Assembly (NCBI RefSeq): GCF_900116445.1
Contig: NZ_FPBH01000001.1
Location: 524,941 to 588,940, forward strand
Length of the DNA stretch: 64,000 nucleotides
Direction of reading: 5' to 3'
Origin: Paraburkholderia aspalathi
GTDB taxonomy: Bacteria > Pseudomonadota > Gammaproteobacteria > Burkholderiales > Burkholderiaceae
Shown: positions 8,547 through 16,967 of the stretch, in pieces
Numbering within the stretch: the stretch's first letter is position 1
How the letters are laid out: each line of letters opens with the position of its first letter
Position numbers and translations under genes: made by a program
Notes under the pieces: model-generated
Databases searched by the model: none
What the model was told of the DNA's origin: nothing
The model's input: only the letters and a program-made list of their open reading frames with translations

Positions 8547-9578
8547 ATGCGCTGGAAAAAGACATTGCAGGTAGTTGGCGTCCACGCCGAAGGTGAAATT
8601 GGCAAGGTCATTACGGGAGGAGTCGGAAAAATTCCGGGTGACACCGTTCTCGACAAGATGAACTACATCAATGAGGTGGACGACAGCCTTCGCCGACTCG
8701 TCGTGTTTGAACCACGAGGTGCGCTCGCAATGTCGTTCAATCTACTGCTCCCGCCAACCCGGCCCGAAGCGCATGCGGGCTTCTTTGTGATGCAAGCCGA
8801 TAAGGCGCATCCAATGTCGGGCAGCAACTCGATCTGCGTGGTCACAGCTCTGCTGGAGCTAGGCATCGTTCCAATGCAGGAGCCAGAAACGACAGTCGTG
8901 CTCGATACGGCGGTCGGGCTTGTGACGGCGCGTGCGCGTTGTAGCAATGGACGCTGCGAAAGCGTATCGCTGGAAATGATGCCAGCTTTCGTTGAGCTAC
9001 TCGACCTTGAGATCGAGACGCCCGAGTTCGGGAAGATCAAGGTCGACATTGCGTTCGGCGGTGTCTACTACGCGCTCATCGACGTCGAACAGGTCGGAAT
9101 GGCCATTAACGCAGAAAACGCACGTCGATTGGCTGATCTTGGTGTGAAGCTTGCGGACATCGTGAACGGACTGGTTCGCGTCCAGCATCCGCTTTATCCG
9201 GCAATCAACAAGATCGCATACGTGATGTTCCGCAATCGTGTTGCCAGCGACGTCTATCAGACCTGTACGACTCTGGTGCCAGGACGAATCGACCGTTCAC
9301 CTTGCGGAACCGGTAGCTCCGCTAACCTGGCCACGCTGGCTGCCCGCGGTTTGGCCGATGTTGGCAGTCGCCTGGTTTCGCGGTCCGCGATCGGAAGCGA
9401 ATTCAAGGTGGAAATGCTCGGGCGAACCGAGATAGGCGGACGGCCGGCGGTACTTCCAAGGATCGAAGGACGGGGCTGGGTATTCAGCGTGGAACAGCTC
9501 GGCGTGGATCCGACCGACCCGTTCGGCAATGGGTTTATGGTCAGCGACACGTGGGGTGAGGGGTTCCCTCAGGGCTAA
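8547..9578 (+). CDS. Proline-racemase-family enzyme with Ser/Cys active site
   Basis: A 343-residue member of the proline racemase superfamily, of normal length. The family uses two facing catalytic residues. Here the first position, normally Cys in proline racemase and 4-hydroxyproline 2-epimerase, is Ser in HPMSGSNSIC. The second is the usual Cys in RSPCGTGSSA. Ser/Cys members have been linked to 3- or 4-hydroxyproline epimerisation and trans-3-hydroxyproline dehydration, so the sequence does not settle the reaction. GGAGG lies eight bases upstream of the start. The adjacent DadA-like oxidase favours epimerisation that feeds a D-imino acid to it. Confidence 0.85.
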   Translation: MRWKKTLQVVGVHAEGEIGKVITGGVGKIPGDTVLDKMNYINEVDDSLRRLVVFEPRGALAMSFNLLLPPTRPEAHAGFFVMQADKAHPMSGSNSICVVTALLELGIVPMQEPETTVVLDTAVGLVTARARCSNGRCESVSLEMMPAFVELLDLEIETPEFGKIKVDIAFGGVYYALIDVEQVGMAINAENARRLADLGVKLADIVNGLVRVQHPLYPAINKIAYVMFRNRVASDVYQTCTTLVPGRIDRSPCGTGSSANLATLAARGLADVGSRLVSRSAIGSEFKVEMLGRTEIGGRPAVLPRIEGRGWVFSVEQLGVDPTDPFGNGFMVSDTWGEGFPQG

Positions 9579-9613
9579 CGTAAGTCGTTGTTGAGCCAAT
9601 TGAAGGAGGACAC

Positions 9614-10141
9614 ATGAGTATGCCTGACCCAAAGAAAAGCATCAGAGGCGAAAACTTTCTGATCACGCGCCCTGAGGACGCGGAGAGCTACTGGCAGCCA
9701 CTTCCAGCAAATGGATTCGTGGCGGTCCACGTCGCGCCGCATCTAACCAGGATGGACGCGCCAATGGCAGCAGGCACGCAAACGCTCGGCAAAGGCTCGT
9801 ACGTGCGAGATCATAGCCACGATAAAAACGAAGAAGTGCTTCACTTTTTGCGCGGCAAGGGCAAGGTGGTCATTGACGGAACCGCGACCTATGAAATTAC
9901 CCCCGGTACGACGCTTTTCCTCGGGAAAGGGTGTACGCACACCTTCATCAACGAAAGCGAGACTGAAGAGATGCACTGGGTCTGGTTCATGAACCCAGCC
10001 GGACTCGAATCGTTTTTCAGGCAGATTGGCCGTCCCCGGGTTGATGGCGAACCGCAGCCGGAACCTTTTCCGAGGCCCACGAACGTTGCCGAGATCGAAG
10101 CAAACACGGTTTTTGCCGCACCGAAAAAGGAACGGGAATGA
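9614..10141 (+). CDS. Cupin-domain protein
   Basis: A 175-residue single-domain cupin. Motif 1 is visible as VRDHSHDKNEEVLHFLRGKG (His, His and Glu metal ligands) and motif 2 as GCTHTFIN (third His). A strong GAAGGAGGA precedes the ATG. It overlaps the next gene by four bases (ATGA), so it is translationally coupled to the hydrolase. It could be a metal-dependent dioxygenase, isomerase or small-molecule sensor; no substrate can be read from the sequence. It is not part of textbook hydroxyproline pathways. Confidence 0.75.
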   Translation: MSMPDPKKSIRGENFLITRPEDAESYWQPLPANGFVAVHVAPHLTRMDAPMAAGTQTLGKGSYVRDHSHDKNEEVLHFLRGKGKVVIDGTATYEITPGTTLFLGKGCTHTFINESETEEMHWVWFMNPAGLESFFRQIGRPRVDGEPQPEPFPRPTNVAEIEANTVFAAPKKERE

Positions 10142-10917
10142 GATCGTTCCTGACCGATGCCGGAGTGGCAGGCGCGACCGCCGGGAATGGCTCAGCGATA
10201 CTCTTCATCTCCGGTCTCGGCGGACGCGGCACCTTCTGGCATCGGGTTATGGATATCCTTTCCCCGGATTATCAAACGATCACTTTTGATCATCCAGGAG
10301 TTGGCGCCAGCGAGCGGGTTGATGAACAAAGCATTCCCAACGTCGTCGCTGCGGCGTTAGACGTGCTCGACACCCTCGGAATTGATCGAGCCACGATCGT
10401 GGGCCATTCGACGGGAAGCCTTGTAGCCCAGGCGATCGCACTGGAGTTCCCACAGCGCTGCGTGCAACTGGTGCTGAGTGGCGGATGGGCTCGCCCGGAC
10501 GGAAGATTTCGTGACTGCTTCATCTTGCGCAAACAGGTGCTCATGAAGGCAGGAAGCGTCGCTTACGACCTGCTATCCGATCTCCTCGGCTATCCCAACG
10601 CTTGGTACAACAGCGCGATCGCACGATCACAGCAGCCGGAATTCGATGGGCCGCATCAGACAGATGATGCGATCGTGGCGGATCGGATTGACATGCTTTT
10701 GCATTATTCGCGTAGCGATGAGTTACACCGGCTTGACCTACGAACGCTGGTCATTGGGGCGCGCGATGACATGGTGGTGCCGATTGAACATAGCAGGGAG
10801 CTTTCGTCACTTATCCGGGGCTCGGTGCTGGTCGAGATGGACGGCGGTCACTTCTTTCCGAAGGTCGAAACGAGCAAATACGCTCGTCACCTTCTCCAGT
10901 TTGTAGGTCAAACATGA
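10138..10917 (+). CDS. Alpha/beta hydrolase
   Basis: A 259-residue alpha/beta hydrolase with a complete triad: nucleophile Ser in GHSTGS, Asp in GARDDMVVP and His in DGGHFFP. The oxyanion segment ISGLGGRG is near residue 25. It resembles 3-oxoadipate enol-lactonase-like hydrolases in general layout. It overlaps both neighbours by four bases, so it is translated as one unit with the cupin and the aspartate dehydrogenase. An ester, lactone or amide intermediate is the likely substrate; identity unknown. Confidence 0.8.
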   Translation: MRSFLTDAGVAGATAGNGSAILFISGLGGRGTFWHRVMDILSPDYQTITFDHPGVGASERVDEQSIPNVVAAALDVLDTLGIDRATIVGHSTGSLVAQAIALEFPQRCVQLVLSGGWARPDGRFRDCFILRKQVLMKAGSVAYDLLSDLLGYPNAWYNSAIARSQQPEFDGPHQTDDAIVADRIDMLLHYSRSDELHRLDLRTLVIGARDDMVVPIEHSRELSSLIRGSVLVEMDGGHFFPKVETSKYARHLLQFVGQT

Positions 10918-11723
10918 GAGATAGTCGCTTTTTTCGCGTCGCCGTGATTGGCGCGGGTGCGATCGGTCAGAGCTTTGCCGCGTCCCTGTTCAAGGAACAC
11001 ATCGATGAGATCTCCTTCCTTGATTTGCGCGAGACGCCCGGGTTTCTGACGGATGAACGATACGGCCGGTTAAGCCGTATTCATGAACTGGTCGCTTGGC
11101 GCCCGGACGTAGTAGTCGAATGCGCCGGCCATAACGCCGTGGCAACAATCGTTCCACAGGTGCTAAGGGAAGGATTCGATGTGGTTCTCTCATCAGTCGG
11201 GGCGCTCGCGACACCGGACGTCCGTGCCTCGCTCAGTAGTAGTGCCCGTGTGGGCGGCTCGCGCCTGATTCCGATCGCTGGGGCCGTCGGCGGCATCGAC
11301 GCACTGTCCGCCGCCGCGCGAAGCGGACTTGATGTGGTGACATACACGGGCCGGAAACCTCCGATAGCTTGGAGCGGAACGGCGGCAGCGCAGGAAGTCA
11401 ACCTTGACGAACTGACAAGTCCACAGGTTATTTTCGCCGGTACAGCAGAAGAAGCTGCGATCAAGTATCCAGCGAACGCAAACGTCGCCGCCGCCGTTGC
11501 TATACATGGATTGGGCTTCGAGAAGACGACCGTAACGCTGATTGCTGATCCTACAATTCGATTGAACTGCCATGAAATCTACGCGAAGAGTAAAAGCGGC
11601 GAACTGCGAATCAGCATGTCGAATGAGCCATCGCCTGGAAATCCAAAGACGTCATGGCTCGCTGCACTGAGCCTGCAGCAAACTGTAGTCAACAAGGTGT
11701 TGGGCGTGCAATGGGTTACTTAG
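10914..11723 (+). CDS. L-aspartate dehydrogenase family protein
   Basis: A 269-residue protein of the DUF108/NadX aspartate dehydrogenase family. The NAD-binding loop is VIGAGAIGQSFA at residues 9-20. The conserved IAGAVGGIDALSAA and KYPANANVAAAVAIHGLGF segments carry the substrate site and catalytic histidine. Known members interconvert L-aspartate and iminoaspartate/oxaloacetate with NAD(P). Its presence with a cupin and hydrolase in an imino-acid operon is unexplained. It may reduce or oxidise a related amino acid, or handle released ammonia. Last gene of the operon. Confidence 0.8.
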   Translation: MRDSRFFRVAVIGAGAIGQSFAASLFKEHIDEISFLDLRETPGFLTDERYGRLSRIHELVAWRPDVVVECAGHNAVATIVPQVLREGFDVVLSSVGALATPDVRASLSSSARVGGSRLIPIAGAVGGIDALSAAARSGLDVVTYTGRKPPIAWSGTAAAQEVNLDELTSPQVIFAGTAEEAAIKYPANANVAAAVAIHGLGFEKTTVTLIADPTIRLNCHEIYAKSKSGELRISMSNEPSPGNPKTSWLAALSLQQTVVNKVLGVQWVT

Positions 11724-11944
11724 TGCGAGCCGAAGGGGAAATTTAGGTAATTGTTGAAGACGGCGAACATATCCAGAAATGTCATTTAGGATAGCAAAAT
11801 GAAAAATGGCCTGAATAGGGCGTCCTGGGGACGCGGATCTGAAGAGCAGGCGCCATTTCCGGACGACGACCGAAAGCACGGCCCTCTGCTTGCGATTGCC
11901 GACAAATGAAAATTTGCAGCGGCCACTAATCAGCAAGCATCGGG

Positions 11945-11964
11945 GGTCTCATGTGAATGAGACC
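11945..11964. promoter_or_regulatory. Perfect hairpin upstream of livH
   Basis: GGTCTCAT / ATGAGACC with a GTGA loop forms a perfect 8-bp stem 51 bases before the livH start. It could be a terminator for the preceding operon, an operator or an RNA leader element. The rest of the 11724-12015 gap shows nothing I recognise. Confidence 0.4.
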
Positions 11965-12015
11965 TCAGTGTGACGAGTGGGGCAGAACATCTTTAGTAGC
12001 TCTAGGAGGAGACAA

Positions 12016-12966
12016 ATGGATATTTTTATCCAGCAGGTCATCAACGGACTTGTGCTTGGAAGCGTGTACGCCATCATTGCCCTCGGGTACACGATGGTCT
12101 ATGGGATTCTCGGAATTATCAATTTCGCTCATGGCGATGTGTTGATGGTTGGGGCGATGGTCGCGCTTTCCGCCATAGGCGTGCTTCAGAACCACTTCCC
12201 CGGCCTTGGCAACGTGCCGACGCTCATCATTGCGCTGATCACCGCAGCTGTGGTTTGCGCGATCGTCGGTTATACGATCGAGCGCGTGGCTTACCGGCCG
12301 TTGCGCAGGGCGCCGCGTCTCGCCCCGCTCATCACCGCAATCGGCGTGTCGATTCTGCTGCAGACGCTGGCCATGATGATCTGGTCGCGCAATCCGCTGC
12401 CGTTCCCGCAGTTGCTGCCCACCGATCCTTTGAGCGTGGTGAATGCCACCGACACGACGCCGGGTGCTGTGATTTCGATGACCGAGGTCGTGATTATCGT
12501 CGTCGCGTTCCTCGTCATGGGCGGCCTTCTGCTGCTCGTGCACAAAACCAAGCTCGGCCGCGCCATGCGCGCCATCGCTGAAAACCCGGGCACTGCGTCG
12601 TTGATGGGCGTGAACCCGAACTTCGTGATCTCGGCCACCTTCATGATCGGCTCGGCGCTCGCCGCTCTCGCCGGCGTGATGACCGCATCGGAATATGGCA
12701 ACGCACACTTTTATATGGGCTTTATCCCAGGTCTGAAGGCCTTTACCGCGGCGGTGCTAGGCGGGATCGGCAATCTCGGCGGGGCCATGGTGGGCGGCGT
12801 GCTGCTCGGCCTGATCGAACAGCTGGGGGCGGGTTATATCGGCAACCTGACGGGTGGTGTGTTCGGCAGTAGTTATCAGGACGTGTTCGCGTTCATCGTG
12901 CTCATCATTGTGCTCGTGTTCCGCCCGTCTGGCCTGCTCGGCGAGCGTGTCGCCGATCGTGCCTAA
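12016..12966 (+). CDS. livH: Branched-chain-type amino-acid ABC transporter permease LivH
   Basis: A 316-residue inner-membrane permease with about eight hydrophobic segments. It carries the LivH hallmarks IINFAHGDVLMVGA near residue 35 and FTAAVLGGIGNLGGAMVGG near residue 245. The start at 12016 follows TAGGAGGAGACAA; an upstream in-frame start would add 13 unrelated residues. First gene of a livHMGF set on the same strand, with livK after it. The family imports branched-chain and other hydrophobic or cyclic amino acids, and here the catabolic neighbours suggest an imino acid. Codon use is markedly more GC-rich at third positions than in the preceding operon. Confidence 0.92.
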   Translation: MDIFIQQVINGLVLGSVYAIIALGYTMVYGILGIINFAHGDVLMVGAMVALSAIGVLQNHFPGLGNVPTLIIALITAAVVCAIVGYTIERVAYRPLRRAPRLAPLITAIGVSILLQTLAMMIWSRNPLPFPQLLPTDPLSVVNATDTTPGAVISMTEVVIIVVAFLVMGGLLLLVHKTKLGRAMRAIAENPGTASLMGVNPNFVISATFMIGSALAALAGVMTASEYGNAHFYMGFIPGLKAFTAAVLGGIGNLGGAMVGGVLLGLIEQLGAGYIGNLTGGVFGSSYQDVFAFIVLIIVLVFRPSGLLGERVADRA

Positions 12967-12983
12967 ATCAGGAGACACGAATC

Positions 12984-14153
12984 ATGACTTCCATCCAACG
13001 GATTGAACCGCCGGTGACCGCTATCCCTGAACGGCACCCCGCCAAGACGCTGACGGTCGGCGTCATCACGGCGGTCTTCGTGATCGCGGCGCCAATGATC
13101 ATTGGCGCCGCTGGCGGCAACTACTGGGTCCGCGTGCTCGACTTTGCGATGCTTTACGTGATGCTAGCGCTGGGTCTTAACGTGGTGGTCGGCTTCGCCG
13201 GCTTGCTCGACCTGGGCTATATCGCGTTCTACGCGGTCGGCGCCTACACGTCCGCGCTGCTGAGTTCGCCGCACCTGTCGTCGCAGTTCGAGTGGATCGC
13301 ACACCTCGCGCCGAACGGGCTGCATGTGCCGTTCCTGCTGATCGTGCCGTGCGCGATGGCGGTCGCCGCGTTCTTCGGTGTGATTCTCGGTGCACCGACG
13401 CTGCGTCTGCGGGGCGATTACCTCGCCATCGTGACGTTGGGCTTCGGGGAAATCGTGCGGATCTTCCTGAACAACCTCGACCGCCCGGTGAACATCACCA
13501 ACGGCCCGAAGGGGATCACGGCGATCGACCCGGTGCACTTCGGCGACTTCAGCCTCGCGCAAACGCACACGCTGTTCGGCTTCCAGTTCCCCACGGTGTA
13601 CTCGTATTACTACCTGTTCGTGATCGCGGCGTTGGCCGTGATCTGGGTGTGTTCGCGTTTGCAGCACTCGCGTATCGGCCGTGCATGGGCCGCGATCCGC
13701 GAAGACGAAATCGCCGCCAAGGCGATGGGCATCAACACCCGCAATGTGAAGCTGCTGGCGTTCGCGATGGGCGCGTCGTTCGGCGGTCTGTCGGGCGCGA
13801 TGTTCGGCTCGTTCCAGGGCTTCGTGTCGCCGGAATCGTTCACGCTGCCGGAATCGATCGTGGTGCTGGCGTGCGTGGTCCTGGGCGGCATGGGCCACAT
13901 TCCGGGCGTGATTCTCGGCGCGGTGCTGCTCGCGGTGTTGCCGGAATTCCTGCGCGCGACCGTAGGTCCGCTGCAGCACATGCTGTTCGGTCATGAAATT
14001 GTCGACACGGAAGTGATCCGTCAGCTGGTCTACGCACTCGCCATGGTGCTGATCATGCTGTATCGCTCTGAAGGTTTGTGGCCCTCACCCAAGCATGAAG
14101 ACAAGATTGCGAAACTGACGAAGCGTGGCGGCAAGAAGCCGGTTCGCGCCTAA
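12984..14153 (+). CDS. livM: Branched-chain-type amino-acid ABC transporter permease LivM
   Basis: A 389-residue integral membrane permease, partner of LivH. It has the LivM pattern LNVVVGFAGLLDLGYIAFYAVGAY, written here only as a landmark near residue 68, then the coupling-loop GRAWAAIREDEIAA-type segment near residue 235, and LGGMGHIPGVILGA. The start is 17 bp after livH with AGGAG upstream. The C-terminus is basic and cytoplasmic. Confidence 0.92.
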   Translation: MTSIQRIEPPVTAIPERHPAKTLTVGVITAVFVIAAPMIIGAAGGNYWVRVLDFAMLYVMLALGLNVVVGFAGLLDLGYIAFYAVGAYTSALLSSPHLSSQFEWIAHLAPNGLHVPFLLIVPCAMAVAAFFGVILGAPTLRLRGDYLAIVTLGFGEIVRIFLNNLDRPVNITNGPKGITAIDPVHFGDFSLAQTHTLFGFQFPTVYSYYYLFVIAALAVIWVCSRLQHSRIGRAWAAIREDEIAAKAMGINTRNVKLLAFAMGASFGGLSGAMFGSFQGFVSPESFTLPESIVVLACVVLGGMGHIPGVILGAVLLAVLPEFLRATVGPLQHMLFGHEIVDTEVIRQLVYALAMVLIMLYRSEGLWPSPKHEDKIAKLTKRGGKKPVRA

Positions 14154-14170
14154 GCCGGGGAGAGAAAAAA

Positions 14171-14944
14171 ATGAGCGACAACATTCGACTGTCGGTGAAG
14201 GGTGTCAACAAGCGCTTCGGCGGCTTGCGGGCGCTGTCCGACGTCGGGCTTGAAATCAAGTCCGGCCAGATTTACGGTTTGATCGGCCCGAACGGCGCCG
14301 GCAAGACGACCTTCTTCAACGTGATCACGGGCCTGTACACGCCGGATTCGGGCGAGTTCAAGCTCGACGGCACGCCGTACACGCCGACCGCGGTGTACCA
14401 GGTGGCGAAGGCCGGTATTGCGCGGACGTTCCAGAACATCCGTCTGTTCGGTGGCATGACCGCGCTGGAAAACGTGATGGTCGGCCGTCACGTGCGTACC
14501 AAACACGGCCTGCTCGGCGCGGTGTTCCAGACGCCGTCCGAACGCAAGGAAGAGCGCGAGATCAAGGAGCGCGCGATCGAACTGCTGGAGTATGCGGGCA
14601 TTGCGCAGTACGCGGACTACACGTCGCGCAACCTGTCGTACGGCCACCAGCGTCGGCTGGAAATCGCCCGTGCGCTGGCAACCGATCCGAAGCTGCTCGC
14701 GCTGGACGAACCGGCGGCCGGCATGAACGCGACCGAAAAGGTCGAGCTGACCAAGCTGCTCGACAAGATCCGCGCCGACGGCAAGACGATTCTGCTGATC
14801 GAGCACGACGTGAAGCTCGTGATGGGTCTGTGCAACCAGATGACGGTGCTCGACTACGGCAAGGTGATTGCGCAAGGGCTGCCGCAAGACGTGCAGAAGG
14901 ATCCGAAGGTGATCGAAGCTTATCTGGGTGCGGGAGTCCACTGA
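14171..14944 (+). CDS. livG: ABC transporter ATPase LivG
   Basis: A 257-residue nucleotide-binding subunit. Walker A is GPNGAGKTT (about residue 38), the ABC signature is LSYGHQRRLE and Walker B is LLALDEPAAGMN. The C-terminal DPKVIEAYLG segment is typical of LivG. It energises import with LivF at the inner face of the membrane. It follows livM by 17 bp and overlaps livF by one base (TGATG). Confidence 0.93.
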   Translation: MSDNIRLSVKGVNKRFGGLRALSDVGLEIKSGQIYGLIGPNGAGKTTFFNVITGLYTPDSGEFKLDGTPYTPTAVYQVAKAGIARTFQNIRLFGGMTALENVMVGRHVRTKHGLLGAVFQTPSERKEEREIKERAIELLEYAGIAQYADYTSRNLSYGHQRRLEIARALATDPKLLALDEPAAGMNATEKVELTKLLDKIRADGKTILLIEHDVKLVMGLCNQMTVLDYGKVIAQGLPQDVQKDPKVIEAYLGAGVH

Positions 14945-15666
14945 TGTCCACGACGCAAGCAATGTTGAAAATCAAGGGCCTGCAGGTCAATTACGGCGGC
15001 ATCCAGGCTGTGAAGGGCATCGACCTCGAAGTTGGGCAGGGCGAGCTGGTCACGCTGATCGGCGCGAACGGCGCGGGCAAGACCACGACGATGAAGGCGA
15101 TCACGGGGCTCAAGCCGTATGCCGCAGGCGACATCGAGTACATGGGTCAGTCGATCAAGGGCGTGCCTCCGCACGAGCTTCTGAAGCGCGGCCTCGCGAT
15201 GGTGCCGGAAGGTCGCGGTATCTTCGCGCGCATGTCGATCGTCGAGAACATGCAGATGGGCGCGTATCTGCGAAGCGACAACGACGGCGTGAAGGCCGAC
15301 GTTGATCGCATGTTCGGTTTCTTCCCGCGTCTGAAGGAGCGCGCCACGCAGTACGCGGGCACGCTCTCAGGCGGCGAACAGCAGATGCTGGCGATGGCGC
15401 GTGCGATCATCTCTCGTCCCAAGCTGTTGCTGCTGGATGAACCGTCGATGGGCTTGTCGCCGATCATGGTCGAGAAGATCTTCGAAGTGGTGCGCGCAAT
15501 TTCCGGCGAAGGCATGACCGTGCTGCTCGTCGAGCAGAACGCGCGTCTTGCGCTGCAGGCGGCGAATCGCGGTTACGTGATGGACTCGGGTCTGGTCACG
15601 ATGTCGGGCGACGCGAAGAAGATGCTGGATGATCCCAAGGTACGGGCGGCGTATCTCGGAGAGTAG
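14944..15666 (+). CDS. livF: ABC transporter ATPase LivF
   Basis: A 240-residue nucleotide-binding subunit. It has Walker A GANGAGKTT, signature LSGGEQQMLA, Walker B LLLLDEPSMGLSP and a C-terminal DPKVRAAYLGE. The ATG overlaps the livG stop, which decides against a longer frame that starts inside livG. It pairs with LivG to drive LivHM. Confidence 0.93.
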   Translation: MSTTQAMLKIKGLQVNYGGIQAVKGIDLEVGQGELVTLIGANGAGKTTTMKAITGLKPYAAGDIEYMGQSIKGVPPHELLKRGLAMVPEGRGIFARMSIVENMQMGAYLRSDNDGVKADVDRMFGFFPRLKERATQYAGTLSGGEQQMLAMARAIISRPKLLLLDEPSMGLSPIMVEKIFEVVRAISGEGMTVLLVEQNARLALQAANRGYVMDSGLVTMSGDAKKMLDDPKVRAAYLGE

Positions 15667-15763
15667 GGCGAGCAAAGCGTTGAAACAAAGAGAAAAGCAG
15701 CACCGAAGCCTGAGCGATGTTTTAACCGGGATTAACCCGAACCTCACGTCAAAGGAGTAGCAC

Positions 15764-16915
15764 ATGCGTAACTTCAGTAGCCTGTTCGTGCGTAGTCTGT
15801 TCGCCGCAGGGATTATCTCTGCGGCTCCGAGCCTTGCATTTGCCGACACCACGGTAAAAGTAGGGTTCGCGGCACCGTTGACAGGTCAATATGCCGCCTA
15901 TGGAAAGGACCTGCAGTATGGTGTTCAACTTGCCATTGAAGACGCCAAGGCAAAGGGCATCAGGATCAATGGCCAGCCGGTGAACTTTGAATTGGTCGCC
16001 GAGGATGACCAGGGCGATCCGCGCGTGGCGGTGCAGGTGGGCCAGATGCTTATCGACAAGGGTTGCAACTTTATTGTCGGGCACTTCAACTCCGGTGCAA
16101 CGATTCCGGCTTCAGCTCTATACGAAAAGGCCGGTATCCCGGACGTCAATCCGACTTCGACCAATCCGTCTCTGAACCAGCGCGGGTTCAAGAACCTTTT
16201 CTCAACGATTACGAATGACGCCCAGAACTCGGGAGCAGCTGCGCGCTACGCGGTCAATGTGCAGAAGGCCAAGCGCATCGCCATCATCGACGACCGCACA
16301 GCGTTCGGACAAAACCAGGCAGACGACTTCGAGCGTATTGCGAAGGCTGCAGGTGGCAATGTCGTAGCTCATGAGTATACCTCGAACACGGCCGTCGATT
16401 TCCGGCCGCAATTGACGAAGATCAAAGGACTCACCCCCGATCTCTTTTATGTGTCGACCAGCAATCCGCAGGCAGCGCTGATCTTCAAGCAGATGCGCTC
16501 GCTCGGCCTACGGGCAACGTACGTCGGCGGTGGCGGCGTGAATACGAGCGAATTCGTCAGCCTCACGGGAAGCAGTTCGGAAAGCGCCTATGCATGGGAG
16601 CCCGGCCGTCCGCTCGAGTCCAACGCGGCAGGTAAGGACTTCGCTGCTCGCTTCAAGAAGCGCTTTGGAGTAGACGTTCTGGCGTACGCGCAATTTGGGT
16701 ACGACTCTGCCTCGGTTGCAATCAAAGCCATGCAGGAAGCTAACGACACATCGCCTGCTGCCATTCGCGGCAAGTTGCAGACCGTTCAGTATGAAGGCGT
16801 AACAGGGCCGATTAGCTTCAGTCCAGACGGCTCCCGAAAGGATGCCGCATCGACGCTGTACCAGGTGAAGAACGGTAAGTGGGTGCCGGTTCATACCGAA
16901 ACGGCTGGATCCTAA
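15764..16915 (+). CDS. livK: Periplasmic amino-acid-binding protein (LivK type)
   Basis: A 383-residue type I periplasmic binding protein. A signal peptide ends near ...APSLAFA (about residue 27), followed by the mature start DTTVKVGFAAPLTG. The family core motifs VGHFNSGATIPASA and the NPTSTNP segment are visible. AAAGGAG lies before the ATG. It lies 97 bp after livF and gives the transporter its specificity. Its codon use is less GC-rich than that of livHMGF, so the two parts may have separate histories. The ligand is unknown; an imino acid is inferred from context. Confidence 0.88.
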   Translation: MRNFSSLFVRSLFAAGIISAAPSLAFADTTVKVGFAAPLTGQYAAYGKDLQYGVQLAIEDAKAKGIRINGQPVNFELVAEDDQGDPRVAVQVGQMLIDKGCNFIVGHFNSGATIPASALYEKAGIPDVNPTSTNPSLNQRGFKNLFSTITNDAQNSGAAARYAVNVQKAKRIAIIDDRTAFGQNQADDFERIAKAAGGNVVAHEYTSNTAVDFRPQLTKIKGLTPDLFYVSTSNPQAALIFKQMRSLGLRATYVGGGGVNTSEFVSLTGSSSESAYAWEPGRPLESNAAGKDFAARFKKRFGVDVLAYAQFGYDSASVAIKAMQEANDTSPAAIRGKLQTVQYEGVTGPISFSPDGSRKDAASTLYQVKNGKWVPVHTETAGS

Positions 16916-16967
16916 GAAATACGCGATAGTCACCATCGCATGACATCATAAAATTAAGGATAACAAA

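Noticed and set aside
13164..13996. Long open frames on both strands within livM
   Set aside because: They mirror livM codon bias and show no motifs or ribosome-binding sites.
14150..14962. 270-codon minus-strand frame across livG
   Set aside because: Antisense of an ABC ATPase gene with all its motifs on the plus strand.
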